From: Nitrospira sp.
GTDB taxonomy: Bacteria; Nitrospirota; Nitrospiria; Nitrospirales; Nitrospiraceae
NCBI GenBank assembly: GCA_030123625.1
Contig: CP126121.1
Span: 3,760,179 to 3,824,178, forward strand
Length of the DNA: 64,000 nucleotides
Reading direction: 5' to 3'
The notes under the pieces were generated by a model. That model ran no database searches. It saw only the letters and a program-made list of their open reading frames with translations, and had not been told where the DNA came from. Shown piece after piece: positions 52,172 through 61,538 of the stretch. Position numbers and translations under genes: made by a program. How positions within the stretch are numbered: position 1 is the stretch's first letter; the number at the start of each line of letters is the position of its first letter.

Positions 52172-52372
52172 TCAGCTGGACGTACGCTCGTAGGTGGCCT
52201 CCGGTTTATCATCCTTTATGGCGTTCAGCAAGGTGAGGTCAAAGTGCAGATGAGAAAGGTTTGAGTGCAGGCTTTCGAACGATTCTCCTTCTTCCCAGTA
52301 ATCGGGATAGTCTTGCAGATAACCCAACCACTGCCGCTCGTGCTCTAAGTAGTAATAGTTGATCGTTTTCAT
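52172..52372 (-). CDS. HicB-like antitoxin domain protein, orphan
   Basis: 66 aa. MKTINYYYLEHERQWLGYLQ and DYPDYWEEGESFESLHSNLS match the N-terminal half of HicB-type partial RNase-H fold antitoxins. The usual C-terminal part and a hicA toxin gene are missing. Downstream (51953-52170) fragments in other frames (LKQLDLLQRNIERSI, RKNTRDLESDRKLAIEHL) read like protein, so the gene may be the front of a frameshifted longer protein. Confidence 0.6.
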   Translation of the reverse strand: MKTINYYYLEHERQWLGYLQDYPDYWEEGESFESLHSNLSHLHFDLTLLNAIKDDKPEATYERTSS

Positions 52373-52742
52373 GGGGTGACTTCCTCAGCAGATTAAAGTC
52401 TCCGAAAGAATAAAAGGGAACGAGAATCTTTGATGAAACACCCGCAAAGTCTGTACCAAGAACGAAAGGAAGGTCGGAGCTGATTTTTCAGGAATATACG
52501 AACGGATGGAAGGTTCGGGACACGAGATCCTGTAAGGGAACTGTATCTGAAACAATTTACACCTGAATCAAAAGCAATCCTACGCCATGCTCCTTTTTTG
52601 CGATGCGGTATCGCTCGTGGCGGAGGCGATCCCGACATGCATGTGGATCGACGAGGGCGAGTGAAGAGCTTGGGCTCCTATCTCCCGTGTCTAACAAATT
52701 GGCGACAAGGTTCATCGATAGAACGTTGTCCTTTCCATCGGC
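52373..52742. other. Non-coding stretch upstream of the moa promoter
   Basis: No supported gene in 370 bases. The region is between a minus-strand HicB-like gene and the plus-strand moa operon, and should contain both promoters; only the moa promoter is clear. Confidence 0.4.
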
Positions 52743-52772
52743 TTGACCTTCATTTCAGACGGCACCTATAAT
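52743..52772 (+). promoter_or_regulatory. Sigma70-type promoter of the moa operon
   Basis: TTGACC (52743-52748), 18-base spacer and a perfect TATAAT (52767-52772). Transcription would start near 52779, 36 bases before the moaC ATG. No molybdenum-cofactor riboswitch fits in so short a leader. Confidence 0.8.
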
Positions 52773-52814
52773 CCCCCTACAAGTTCTCTGCAACATACTG
52801 ATTCAACGAATAAA

Positions 52815-53321
52815 ATGGCCGAATTCACTCATTTTAATGAATCGGGGCGGGCTCGGATGGTGGACGTGAGCGCCAAGGATTCGACTGAACGGTTAGCCAC
52901 GGCTCAAGCGAGAGTCTTTTTACTTCCCGAAACCCTTGAAAGGATTCAACGAGGCAAGATTGCCAAGGGCGATGTCTTGGCGGTCGCGCAGGTTGCCGGC
53001 GTGATGGGTGCGAAGAAGACGCCGGACCTGATTCCCATGTGCCATCCGATTTTGCTCACCAGTGTTGATATCTCCTTCAAAGAGGAATTGCAGCCCGACG
53101 CAGACGGTCGTTGTTCCATCACCATTACAGCAACGGCAAAGACGACAGGCCCTACGGGAGTGGAAATGGAGGCTATGACTGCGGCCACAGTCGCAGCGTT
53201 GACCATTTACGATATGTGTAAAGCGGTGGATCGCGGGATGAGTTTCAGCGATGTTCTCCTGCTTTCCAAATCGGGTGGAAAGTCAGGGATGTATAGCAGG
53301 AACGACCAAGGTTCAGGTTAA
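52815..53321 (+). CDS. moaC: Cyclic pyranopterin monophosphate synthase MoaC
   Basis: 168 aa from ATG 52815. Family blocks [58 protein letters not shown] (active-site His), [20 protein letters not shown] and KAVDRGMSF...KSGGKSG. With MoaA it converts GTP to cPMP, the first step of molybdenum cofactor synthesis. The last codons run into an AGGTTAAGG-type repeat, so the final residues may be recent. First gene of the moa operon. Confidence 0.97.
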   Translation: MAEFTHFNESGRARMVDVSAKDSTERLATAQARVFLLPETLERIQRGKIAKGDVLAVAQVAGVMGAKKTPDLIPMCHPILLTSVDISFKEELQPDADGRCSITITATAKTTGPTGVEMEAMTAATVAALTIYDMCKAVDRGMSFSDVLLLSKSGGKSGMYSRNDQGSG

Positions 53322-53333
53322 GGCTGAGGCAAG

Positions 53334-54029
53334 ATGATTACAGTGCGATTGTTTGGGATGACAAAAATGCTGGCAGGGAATCAGAGCTCTCTGTCGTTCA
53401 ATATGGCCGATGGTCGCCATGTTAAAGATCTGGTAGGGCTTATCGAAACTCGCTATCCCGCGATCGGCGAACTGATTCACAAGAAGAAGGTGCTTGTATC
53501 GGTGAATCAGGAAATCGCGCACGAAGAGACGATTATTAAGGATAACGACGAAATTGCGTTGCTTCCGCCGTTTGCCGGCGGCGCCGAGCTGGAACCGATG
53601 AACGACGATCAATTCGTTCGTGTGCAGCGGGAGAATTTCTCCATTGATCAAGAGCTCGATCGCGTCCGAAGCCGATCCAGACGAATCGGCGGCATTGCCA
53701 CGTTTTTGGGCATCGCGCGGGATCGGTCTCGCGGGCGGGATGTCGATGGCATTACGTTCGAGCACTACGAAGGGATGGCGCAGAAGAAGCTGTGTGAAAT
53801 TCGAGAACGGGCCTTGAAAAATTTCGATATTCGGGAGTTGCTCATCATCCACCGGTACGGAGATATTGCGATCGGTGAAAATATTGTGTTGATCATTGCC
53901 GGTGCTGAGCATCGCGCGGACGCGTTCGAGGCCTGCAAATGGGCGATCGATGAGCTCAAGCAAATCACGCCGATTTGGAAGCTCGAGCATACGCCGGAAG
54001 GGGAGGTCTGGGTGGAGGAACACCCGTAG
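53334..54029 (+). CDS. MoaD-MoaE fusion, molybdopterin synthase
   Basis: 231 aa. Residues 1-83 are MoaD (ubiquitin-like, VRLFGMTKMLAG ... ALLPPFAGG), residues about 90-231 are MoaE (VRVQRENFSIDQELDRVRS, GGIATFLGIARDRSRGRDV, EHYEGMAQKKL, HRADAFEACKWAIDELKQIT). The functional Gly82-Gly83 end of MoaD is internal here, so the protein must be cleaved, or else the sulfur carrier cannot form its thiocarboxylate; cleavage is known for the similar mycobacterial MoaX. Sits 12 bases after moaC and 22 before moaA. Confidence 0.95.
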   Translation: MITVRLFGMTKMLAGNQSSLSFNMADGRHVKDLVGLIETRYPAIGELIHKKKVLVSVNQEIAHEETIIKDNDEIALLPPFAGGAELEPMNDDQFVRVQRENFSIDQELDRVRSRSRRIGGIATFLGIARDRSRGRDVDGITFEHYEGMAQKKLCEIRERALKNFDIRELLIIHRYGDIAIGENIVLIIAGAEHRADAFEACKWAIDELKQITPIWKLEHTPEGEVWVEEHP

Positions 54030-54051
54030 GACCGTGAATGGTCGATGGTGA

Positions 54052-55149
54052 ATGGGTAAGGGCAGAAAGAGGTTACCTCGAGTGTCGCATGAATCGACAA
54101 ACGATATAACGCCTATCTCGGTCAGTGACGAGTTCAATAGGCCACTTCGCAGTTTGCGGCTGTCCGTCACTGATCGTTGTAACCTCCGCTGCAAGTACTG
54201 CATGCCGGAGCCGGAGTATGTCTGGCTGCCACGCGAGAATATCCTCAGCTTGGAGGAAATGGCGACGCTCGCGGGATACTTCACTGATTTGGGAGTCGAT
54301 AAGGTCAGATTGACCGGTGGGGAGCCATTGTTGCGGCGGGACCTCGCGCGGCTGGTACGACTGCTCCTACGGAATCGGCGGATCACCGAAGTGGCGTTGA
54401 CGACGAACGGCGTGCTATTGGCCGAATACGCACAGGAGCTCTACGATGCCGGGCTTAACCGGATAACGGTCAGCTTAGATACCCTGAGGCCGGAGCGATT
54501 TCGCCGACTAACCGGACGGGATGAATTTGCACGAGTTCTGGAAGGGATTGAATCAGTCGGGAAAACAGGCTTCACCAATTTGAAGCTCGATACGGTGGCC
54601 ATTCGTGGGTTCAATGAGGATGAAGTGATCCCATTGATCGAGTTTGCCAAACACTATCAAGCCGAGGTCCGTTTCATTGAGTATATGGACGTCGGTGGAG
54701 CGAACGAGTGGAGAATGGAGAAAGTCCTTTCCCAAGACATGATCCTCGATACCCTTGCTCGACGGTACGGCCGAATCATCGCGCTTCCCGAACGGGGGGC
54801 GGCTCCCGCACAACGATTTTGCTTGCCGGACGGCACGATCTTTGGAATTATTTCGTCGACGACGGTACCGTTTTGTGCGCAGTGCGACCGCAGTCGTCTC
54901 ACGGCCGACGGGTTGTGGTATCTGTGCTTGTACGCGGGATCGGGAGTCGACCTCCGCAAACCGCTTCGCGCGAACGAGCACCCCGAGAAAATACGGGGCA
55001 TCATCCGATCGGGATGGGCTGCTCGCCGCGATCGTGGAGCGGAGGAACGTAAGGCGTTGGAGAGAGTCGGGCTTCGAGCCGAGCGGCTGATCGACATTGA
55101 TCGGCTGCGAGAAGATCCCCATCTGGAAATGCATGCACGTGGTGGATAA
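54052..55149 (+). CDS. moaA: GTP 3',8-cyclase MoaA
   Basis: 365 aa if started at ATG 54052; GTG 54082 with AAAGAGG upstream is a good alternative. N-terminal radical-SAM cluster Cys43/47/50 (DRCNLRCKYCMPEPE), VRLTGGEPLLRRDL, TTNGVLL, and the C-terminal cluster for GTP binding (FCAQCDRSRLTADGLWYLCL). It ends in the conserved Gly-Gly tail (HARGG) needed for activity. Works with MoaC in the same operon. Confidence 0.96.
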   Translation: MGKGRKRLPRVSHESTNDITPISVSDEFNRPLRSLRLSVTDRCNLRCKYCMPEPEYVWLPRENILSLEEMATLAGYFTDLGVDKVRLTGGEPLLRRDLARLVRLLLRNRRITEVALTTNGVLLAEYAQELYDAGLNRITVSLDTLRPERFRRLTGRDEFARVLEGIESVGKTGFTNLKLDTVAIRGFNEDEVIPLIEFAKHYQAEVRFIEYMDVGGANEWRMEKVLSQDMILDTLARRYGRIIALPERGAAPAQRFCLPDGTIFGIISSTTVPFCAQCDRSRLTADGLWYLCLYAGSGVDLRKPLRANEHPEKIRGIIRSGWAARRDRGAEERKALERVGLRAERLIDIDRLREDPHLEMHARGG

Positions 55150-55261
55150 CCGCTTATAGCCGGACTCCTCATCTTATCTTGTTCTTGACTCGGTGCTTGA
55201 ATGTGCTGGTGGGTTCGATTTTCTGTATGGTCGTTCAATGCCTTTCGTTTCCTAAGCCATC

Positions 55262-55969
55262 ATGCCTGAAACGCAATTCATGACATTATGGGGAGTCGGT
55301 TTCTTGCTCGGACTCCGACATGCTCTGGATACGGACCATCTTGCAGCAGTCTCGACGGTGCTTGCCGAACGGCCGTCGCTTCTGGCTTCCAGTGCCGTCG
55401 GACTCTGTTGGGGCGTCGGACATACGCTCACGCTGCTGTTGGTCGGGTCGATTGTCCTCGTCTCTGGACTTCATATCTCTGATGAATTTGAACTCATTGC
55501 AGAATCGGGTGTAGGAATTCTCCTGATTGTCCTGGGCGCCTCCTTGGCAAGGAAACTCTACCGTGAGCAGTGGCATGTGCACAGCCATCGCCACGATGGA
55601 GCGCCGCATATCCACCTCCACAGTCATCAACGACAAGCCGATCATGGCCATCGGCACTGGATGATCAATTCGATTCGCCCCCTTTGCATCGGCATGGCGC
55701 ATGGATTGGCCGGATCCGCGGCGCTCATGCTGATGATCCTTGCCAAGACAACGGAGGTGGCAGCCGGGCTTTTGTCGATTTTCATCTTCGGCCTTGGATC
55801 AATCGTCGGTATGATGATCATCGGTATGACGATCAGCATTCCCGTGATTTGGTCGCGTTCCATTAGTCGGCGAGTGTTTGTGGGAGTGCAAGGTTTGGCC
55901 AGCCTCGCCAGTGTCTTGGTCGGAGTGTGGATGTTGGTGAAGCTGGTCCCCTCGGTTATGTGGCAGTGA
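55262..55969 (+). CDS. NicO/UreH-type nickel-cobalt transporter family protein
   Basis: 235 aa with about six membrane segments. First helix carries the metal-transporter signature GLRHALDTDHLAAVS (HX4DH), the second GLCWGVGHTLTLLLVGSIVL. The central cytoplasmic loop is His-rich (VHSHRHDGAPHIHLHSHQRQ), as in many Ni/Co permeases. The short form resembles UreH/HisP-type transporters. Could supply nickel or cobalt; which one cannot be told. Confidence 0.88.
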   Translation: MPETQFMTLWGVGFLLGLRHALDTDHLAAVSTVLAERPSLLASSAVGLCWGVGHTLTLLLVGSIVLVSGLHISDEFELIAESGVGILLIVLGASLARKLYREQWHVHSHRHDGAPHIHLHSHQRQADHGHRHWMINSIRPLCIGMAHGLAGSAALMLMILAKTTEVAAGLLSIFIFGLGSIVGMMIIGMTISIPVIWSRSISRRVFVGVQGLASLASVLVGVWMLVKLVPSVMWQ

Positions 55970-56090
55970 GGGTGTCTGGTGTCTCAGGTGCGCTGCGTAG
56001 GGAGGTGCATCGGGGATAAGCCTGTGCTATTCTGTGCCGATTTGTGGAGTTCAATGCATCGATAGGAACGGCTGCATTACGGCGACAACC

Positions 56091-56927
56091 ATGGCATGGT
56101 TTAAGAAAGAGAAGCCGACAGAATCAGTTGCGCCGCCTCGTTCAAAGGGCAGTGAGGGGATGTGGCTCAAGTGCAACCATTGCCGGGAGATCGTCTATCG
56201 GAAGGAAGTCGACCGGAACAACAAAGTGTGCCCGAAATGCGACTATCACTTCCCGATCTCGGTCACCGAGCGGATCGGGCTCCTGATCGACCTCGGTACC
56301 TTCAAAGAATGGGATGCCGAACTAGAAGCTCAAGATCCCTTGACCTTCCAAGACACCAAGTCCTACCGAGATCGCATGCAGGCTCATCAAGAAAAGACCG
56401 GCCGGAAGGATGCCCTCGTCATCGGTGAAGGCCTGGTCAATGGGCGTCGTGTGGTGCTCTGTGTCTTCGATTTCAGCTTTATGGGCGGGAGTATGGGATC
56501 TGTGGTTGGGGAAAAACTCTGCCGCGCGATCGATCGGGCGTTGGAACTGAAGCTGCCGGTCATCCTGGTCACCGCTTCCGGGGGTGCGCGGATGCAGGAG
56601 GGCATTCTCTCGTTGATGCAGATGGCCAAGACCTCGACCGCGGTTGCGAAGTTGGGCGAGGCCAAACTGCCGTTCATTTCGATCCTTTCCGATCCCACGT
56701 TCGGCGGCGTCACGGCCAGCGTGGCGATGTTGGGAGATGTCATCATTGCCGAGCCGAAAGCGCTGATCGGGTTTGCCGGACCTCGTGTCATCGAACAAAC
56801 CATCAAGCAACAGTTGCCGGATCAGTTCCAACGGGCCGAATTTCTTCTCGAACACGGCATGATCGATATGATCGTCGAGCGCAAGCGTCTCAAGGAGACG
56901 GTCGGTACCCTCGTGAATCACTTTTAG
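56091..56927 (+). CDS. accD: Acetyl-CoA carboxylase carboxyltransferase subunit beta
   Basis: 278 aa from ATG 56091 ([11 protein letters not shown]). N-terminal zinc finger with CNHC ([12 protein letters not shown]) and CPKC ([13 protein letters not shown]), then the crotonase-like fold: [40 protein letters not shown] and [20 protein letters not shown]. Together with AccA it transfers carboxyl from biotin to acetyl-CoA for fatty acid synthesis. 26 bases before folC, a common pairing. Confidence 0.97.
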   Translation: MAWFKKEKPTESVAPPRSKGSEGMWLKCNHCREIVYRKEVDRNNKVCPKCDYHFPISVTERIGLLIDLGTFKEWDAELEAQDPLTFQDTKSYRDRMQAHQEKTGRKDALVIGEGLVNGRRVVLCVFDFSFMGGSMGSVVGEKLCRAIDRALELKLPVILVTASGGARMQEGILSLMQMAKTSTAVAKLGEAKLPFISILSDPTFGGVTASVAMLGDVIIAEPKALIGFAGPRVIEQTIKQQLPDQFQRAEFLLEHGMIDMIVERKRLKETVGTLVNHF

Positions 56928-56953
56928 GCCTCGGCGTCCTCCCGGCTTGTTGG

Positions 56954-58252
56954 ATGAGCTACTCCTCCGTCATTGAGTACCTCTACGCACTTCAGAAGCA
57001 CGGCATCAAGCTGAGTCTGGAGAGGATGCGGATTCTGTTGGACAGGATCGGCAATCCCCATCGCTCGCTTCGCGTTCTTCATATCGGAGGAACCAACGGC
57101 AAGGGTTCGACGGCGGCGATGGTTGCATCGGTCCTTCAGCATTCCGGTCGGCGCGTCGGGCTGTATACCTCTCCGCACCTCATCGAATTTCGAGAGCGGA
57201 TTCGTGTTAACGGGTGCATGATTACGGAAAGTCAAGTCGAGGAGCTGATCGCGCGCTTACGGGCCGTCATACAAGATAGGCTGCAACCGACCTTTTTTGA
57301 GATGACCACGGCACTGGCATTCCTCTATTTCGCGGATTCGAAAGTCGATGTCGCCGTACTGGAAGTCGGGTTGGGGGGACGGTTCGACGCAACCAACGTT
57401 GTGGAGCGACCCCTGGCCAGTGCGATCACGACGATCGGCTTGGATCATCAGGAATATTTGGGACATACGGAGGAAGCGATCGCGTTTGAAAAAGGGGGAA
57501 TCATCAAGCCCTTTGTACCGGTCGTGATCGGTCGGATGGGGCAGGAGGCCGAACAGGTTCTACGTCGGATTGCACGGGATCGGTCAGCTCCTGTGTGGCA
57601 ACTTGGCCGGGACTTTGTCATGGATGAAAATCGCCCCGAGGGACTGACGTATCGTGGAGTGACTCGCGCGTATGAGGATCTTTCTTGTGGTCTGGCAGGA
57701 CATCACCAGTGGGATAATGCCGCTTGTGCGCTGGCGCTTCTTGAAGCGGCCAGTCAAGCAGGGATTGAGACGGAGGAGATAGCCGTTCGTGATGGCTTGC
57801 GTACGGTCTCATGGGAAGGTCGTTTGGAGTCGATTGACGAGTATCCCAGGGTGCTGCTCGACGGCGCCCACAATCCTGCCGCCGCGCATGCGCTCGCCGG
57901 ATATTTCAAGGACTTTTGTATCAGCCATCCCGCTTCTCGGATTATCCTCGTATGGGGCATGATGCGGGACAAAGATCGACAGGGATTTATCACTCCACTC
58001 TTACCCTTTGTGTCGGAAATCGTGCTGACGCAAGCGACCCTCGCACGGTCCGCGACAGTCCATGAACTCCGTGCAACTCTGCATGAATGGCATGGGCCGG
58101 TGTTCGAAGCCGTTCTTCCCGTGGACGCGATGACAGTCGCCAGAAGACGAGCCTTGCCTCACGATCTCATCTGTATTGCGGGATCATTGATGCTCCTAGG
58201 GGATATCAAAGCGGCAGTGCGTGGCTGTGGGCTATCACCGATTCGTGGCTAG
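56954..58252 (+). CDS. folC: Bifunctional folylpolyglutamate/dihydrofolate synthase
   Basis: 432 aa. P-loop LHIGGTNGKGSTAAMVASVL, SPHLIEFRERIRVNG, EVGLGGRFDATNVV, GLDHQEYLGHT, FEKGGIIKP and LLDGAHNPAAAHAL are all FolC signatures. Adds glutamate to dihydropteroate and folates. The end overlaps lptD by 32 bases. Confidence 0.96.
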   Translation: MSYSSVIEYLYALQKHGIKLSLERMRILLDRIGNPHRSLRVLHIGGTNGKGSTAAMVASVLQHSGRRVGLYTSPHLIEFRERIRVNGCMITESQVEELIARLRAVIQDRLQPTFFEMTTALAFLYFADSKVDVAVLEVGLGGRFDATNVVERPLASAITTIGLDHQEYLGHTEEAIAFEKGGIIKPFVPVVIGRMGQEAEQVLRRIARDRSAPVWQLGRDFVMDENRPEGLTYRGVTRAYEDLSCGLAGHHQWDNAACALALLEAASQAGIETEEIAVRDGLRTVSWEGRLESIDEYPRVLLDGAHNPAAAHALAGYFKDFCISHPASRIILVWGMMRDKDRQGFITPLLPFVSEIVLTQATLARSATVHELRATLHEWHGPVFEAVLPVDAMTVARRRALPHDLICIAGSLMLLGDIKAAVRGCGLSPIRG

Positions 58253-60710
58253 CGTGGCGGGTCCTCTCGCGCGGGTCCGCTGGCGTCGCTTTCTCGTCGT
58301 CGCCGTCCTCTCTCTCGTTCCATTTCCTGGATCAGCGGCGGACAACCCAGGGAGTACGGGAACGTCACCCACTGGGTCTGCTCCCCTCGATATCGCGGCA
58401 GACCGTATCGACTATCGCCAAGATCAGGACGTCTACGAAGCAAACGGATCGGTCGTCATTCAACAGGGAGCGATTAAGCTGACGGCGGACCACGCCACCA
58501 TTCAAGCCTTGCCGGGGATTCTTACTGCCGTCGGCCACGTCCATTTAACAGACCCGCAGGCTGATGTGACGGCTGAACGAATGGAACTCAATGTCAATAC
58601 TGAGGCCGGTGTCGTGACACATGGTCGGCTCTATGTTCCGACGACAAACTCATCAATATCCGGCCGCCTCATGCAGAGATTTTCTGAATACCATTACCGA
58701 GTCAAAGAGGGCAGCTTCACGAATTGTGATGCACAAGGTGGAGAAGTGCCTGCTTGGCGCTTCCGGTTTAAGGATCTGGATATGACCCTGGGGGATACCT
58801 TGGGATTTAAGGGCGCATGGTTCTGCATATTAGACGTACCGACGATTCCGCTGCCCGTCTTTTCCTATCCAATGATCAAGCGACGAACCGGATTTTTGCT
58901 TCCGATCCCGAGCTATGACAATCGATTCGGATTCCACGTGAAACAAAGTTTTTTTTGGGCCATCAATCCGAGTCACGACTTGACGGTGACGCCATCATAT
59001 TACAGTGACCTAGGGTATGGATCGGATTTTGAGTATCGGTATGCCTTGGACCGTCGATCTCGAGGCAAATGGTATGTGAGCTATCTACAACAGACGCAGC
59101 TTCCCAACGTCGCCGGCGTCACCGATATCGGGCAAAATGCCGAGAAGGCGCGTGCGGCACTCATCGGCAGCCATACGCAATATTTCACCGATACGTTGCT
59201 GCTCCGTGCCAATGCGAATTTAGTCACAGACCCCAACTATTTCCAACAACTGAGCAATTCGGGAATACTCCGCGCCTTACCGAGCACCGAATCCAATCTC
59301 TTGATGACTCAGCGCTTGCCCTACGGCAATCTCTATCTCGTGGGCCTCTATTTGCAACCGTTACAAGCCGGGGGAAAGGATACGTTCCAACGTCTTCCGG
59401 AGGCCGGCTATAGCCTTCCCTATACCTCGCTGTTCAATTCGCCTCTGTTGGTCGGTATGGATGGGGACTTCGTCAATTTCTATCGAGATCAAGGATTTAC
59501 GCTTAATCGGCTCGATATGGTTCCGGGTATTTCGACGGATGTGATTCATCTCGGGCATGTCGTTGGTATCCGGCCGCAAGCGAAGTTCCGCGAAGTCTAT
59601 TACACCAGAGGGGCGCAATCGGATGAAGGGCAGCATAGGGAGAGTTTTTGGTTGGGAGTGGAAGCCACGTCGAAAGTGACACGCCGGTTCAGACTCGCCG
59701 AGGGGAATAGTCTTCTTCATACGGTCGAACCGAAGGTCACCTATGAGTACGTCCCAAAGACCGATCAATCGAAGTTGACGCAAATCGACCAAGTCGATGA
59801 CCTACCAGCGAAGAATTTGCTGACCTATATGCTGCGCAGTCGGGTGTTGGAATCAGGCAAGCAAACTGCCTTCAACTGGCTCGATCTCACGGTGGCTCAG
59901 AGCTATCATGTCGGCTACGTGCAGACGATGGCCAGGGATTTCACACCTGGTGTCCTCCCCTTTCTAGGATCACCCACCCAGCCGCTCCAACCGGCCACCA
60001 TGCCTATCCAGGGGAAAAGGTTTTCTGATATCTGGATGCGGGCCGTGATCGGCAACAACCTCCCGACGCTGATGTCGACGGCATGGTTGGATGCTCCGGT
60101 TGCCGGACGTGCCGCGCAGGCGTGGGCGCTTCGGCCGCCGATCAACCGGTATTTGACGATCGACGCATTCTTTGATCCCTATCGCCTTGAAATGAGTCAA
60201 TTCAACACAGACCTTCGGTTTCAAGAGGGTACCAACTGGTACCTCGAGGTGGGGCAGCGGTTTACGAGGAATGGAAATCGGGTCAGGCGTGGGGACCTCT
60301 GGAATCCCATTTCGTTCAACGAAGTGTTCGCTCCTACATCAGAGATTGAATTTCTCACCATGGGCGGCGCGTTCCGTACCCCTTGGGGTTGGACATTCGG
60401 CGCCAAAGCTTACTACGACGTCAAACATGGAAGAAGTCCGGAATTGGATGCAGTCGCCCTCTATCAGAACCCTTGCAGGTGTTGGTCGGTGGGGTTGTAT
60501 TACTTGAAGTTCCCGGATCGCGAGCAATACAGCTTTATGTTGAGTCTCACTGGAGTAGGGTGGACCGAAAGCGCGGGGACTGCCGTCATGCGGACTCTCT
60601 TGAATCCGCTTCTGTGGGGTGAACGTGGTCTGCCTTGGGCGACACTGGGCGGGCCCTATGGTATTCCTCCGCAGACCTCCGAGGCAGGGGCACCGCAAGC
60701 GACCCCGTAG
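58221..60710 (+). CDS. lptD: LPS-assembly protein LptD
   Basis: 829 aa, GTG start within folC. Signal peptide near residues 20-40 (RRFLVVAVLSLVPFPGSAA). N-terminal OstA/LptA-like periplasmic domain (PLDIAADRIDYRQDQDVYEA, TADHATIQALPGILTAVGHV), then the large barrel (FPMIKRRTGF-like IKRRTGFLLPIPSYDNRFG, SFFWAINPSHDLTVTPSYYS). Cysteines at NCDAQGG and at the C-terminal NPCRCWSVGLYY resemble the disulfide pairs of E. coli LptD, although here the last two are one residue apart. Inserts LPS in the outer leaflet. Confidence 0.94.
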   Translation: MAVGYHRFVASVAGPLARVRWRRFLVVAVLSLVPFPGSAADNPGSTGTSPTGSAPLDIAADRIDYRQDQDVYEANGSVVIQQGAIKLTADHATIQALPGILTAVGHVHLTDPQADVTAERMELNVNTEAGVVTHGRLYVPTTNSSISGRLMQRFSEYHYRVKEGSFTNCDAQGGEVPAWRFRFKDLDMTLGDTLGFKGAWFCILDVPTIPLPVFSYPMIKRRTGFLLPIPSYDNRFGFHVKQSFFWAINPSHDLTVTPSYYSDLGYGSDFEYRYALDRRSRGKWYVSYLQQTQLPNVAGVTDIGQNAEKARAALIGSHTQYFTDTLLLRANANLVTDPNYFQQLSNSGILRALPSTESNLLMTQRLPYGNLYLVGLYLQPLQAGGKDTFQRLPEAGYSLPYTSLFNSPLLVGMDGDFVNFYRDQGFTLNRLDMVPGISTDVIHLGHVVGIRPQAKFREVYYTRGAQSDEGQHRESFWLGVEATSKVTRRFRLAEGNSLLHTVEPKVTYEYVPKTDQSKLTQIDQVDDLPAKNLLTYMLRSRVLESGKQTAFNWLDLTVAQSYHVGYVQTMARDFTPGVLPFLGSPTQPLQPATMPIQGKRFSDIWMRAVIGNNLPTLMSTAWLDAPVAGRAAQAWALRPPINRYLTIDAFFDPYRLEMSQFNTDLRFQEGTNWYLEVGQRFTRNGNRVRRGDLWNPISFNEVFAPTSEIEFLTMGGAFRTPWGWTFGAKAYYDVKHGRSPELDAVALYQNPCRCWSVGLYYLKFPDREQYSFMLSLTGVGWTESAGTAVMRTLLNPLLWGERGLPWATLGGPYGIPPQTSEAGAPQATP

Positions 60711-60758
60711 ACCTTTACTCTCCTCCCTATGGTATTCCTCCGCAGACCTCCGAGGCAG
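60654..60758. repeat. Local 34-bp direct repeat across the lptD stop codon
   Basis: The 34 bases 60654-60687 and 60725-60758 (beginning CCCTATGGTATTCCTCCG) appear identical. The offset is 71 bases, not a multiple of three; the first copy is inside lptD, the second lies after its stop. A small tandem duplication of the gene end explains it. Confidence 0.85.
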
Positions 60759-60876
60759 AGGCGGTCCCCTGAGGTTCAAACCCGACGGTGATCCCTGTTT
60801 GACACTAAAAACAGCGGTGGGGTACGATGCCCTGCAATGGCTCATAATGATCTCAATCCTGAAGGAGGGCGCAGAC

Positions 60877-61224
60877 GTGGCTGGTGACGCCTTGAAAGTT
60901 GAAGATTCCAGTTGGGATGCTGAAGTGATGAAAGCGTCCGAACTCGTCATGGTCGATTTTTGGGCCGTATGGTGCGGCCCTTGCCAAATGGTGGCTCCCA
61001 TCGTCGATGAGCTGGCAAAGGAATATGCCGGAAAGCTGAAAGTTCGAAAACTGAACACCGACGAAAATCCCGAGGTTGCCGGACGTTACCAGGTCATGAG
61101 TATCCCCACCATTCTTTTCTTCAAAAACGGCCAGCCGGTCGAGAAGCTGGTGGGTGCCAGACCAAAACGCCAATTCAAAGAAATGATCGACTCACTGCTG
61201 GCTCAGCATGCCGGGACCACTTAG
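60877..61224 (+). CDS. trxA: Thioredoxin
   Basis: 115 aa from GTG 60877 (GGAGG 9 bases upstream); ATG 60847 is an in-frame alternative. Active site FWAVWCGPCQMVAPIVDELA and cis-Pro SIPTILFFKNGQPVEKLVGA. General cytoplasmic disulfide reductase. Separated from lptD by the duplicated segment, and followed at once by a MITE-like repeat. Confidence 0.95.
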   Translation: MAGDALKVEDSSWDAEVMKASELVMVDFWAVWCGPCQMVAPIVDELAKEYAGKLKVRKLNTDENPEVAGRYQVMSIPTILFFKNGQPVEKLVGARPKRQFKEMIDSLLAQHAGTT

Positions 61225-61227
61225 CAA

Positions 61228-61441
61228 GATGCTGAAAATGGCCGCCAGTCTCGTTCTCGCATCGCTCAGAGGCTCAACGTACCGACCGGGAACGAGCTGT
61301 GAGGGCAGCTCCGGGTGAGCTGGGTGAGAAAAATTACGCCTCACTAAGACACGACCCGTCTCGCCGGCGCGCAGATGCGACGCTCTTTCATCGCGCCGTG
61401 CGCCTTGCCGCGTGTCTCGCTAGACAGCTGTTTTGAGCATC
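61228..61441. repeat. MITE-like dispersed intergenic repeat, copy 2
   Basis: Begins GATGCTGAAAATGGCC four bases after the trxA stop and ends CAGCTGTTTTGAGCATC. Shares the terminal inverted repeats, the segment CTCAGAGGCTCAACGTACC, and the GC-rich hairpin region with the copy at 40641-41072, but is about half as long. It could also serve as transcription terminator of trxA. Confidence 0.8.
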
Positions 61442-61538
61442 ATGCTTGCTGTCACTGACGCTTTTCAGGTGGCACGGGTCATTTTGAGTGCCCATATATG
61501 TCTTCTGCGGCTAGTTTGGTCTTGCCGCTGGTGCAGCC

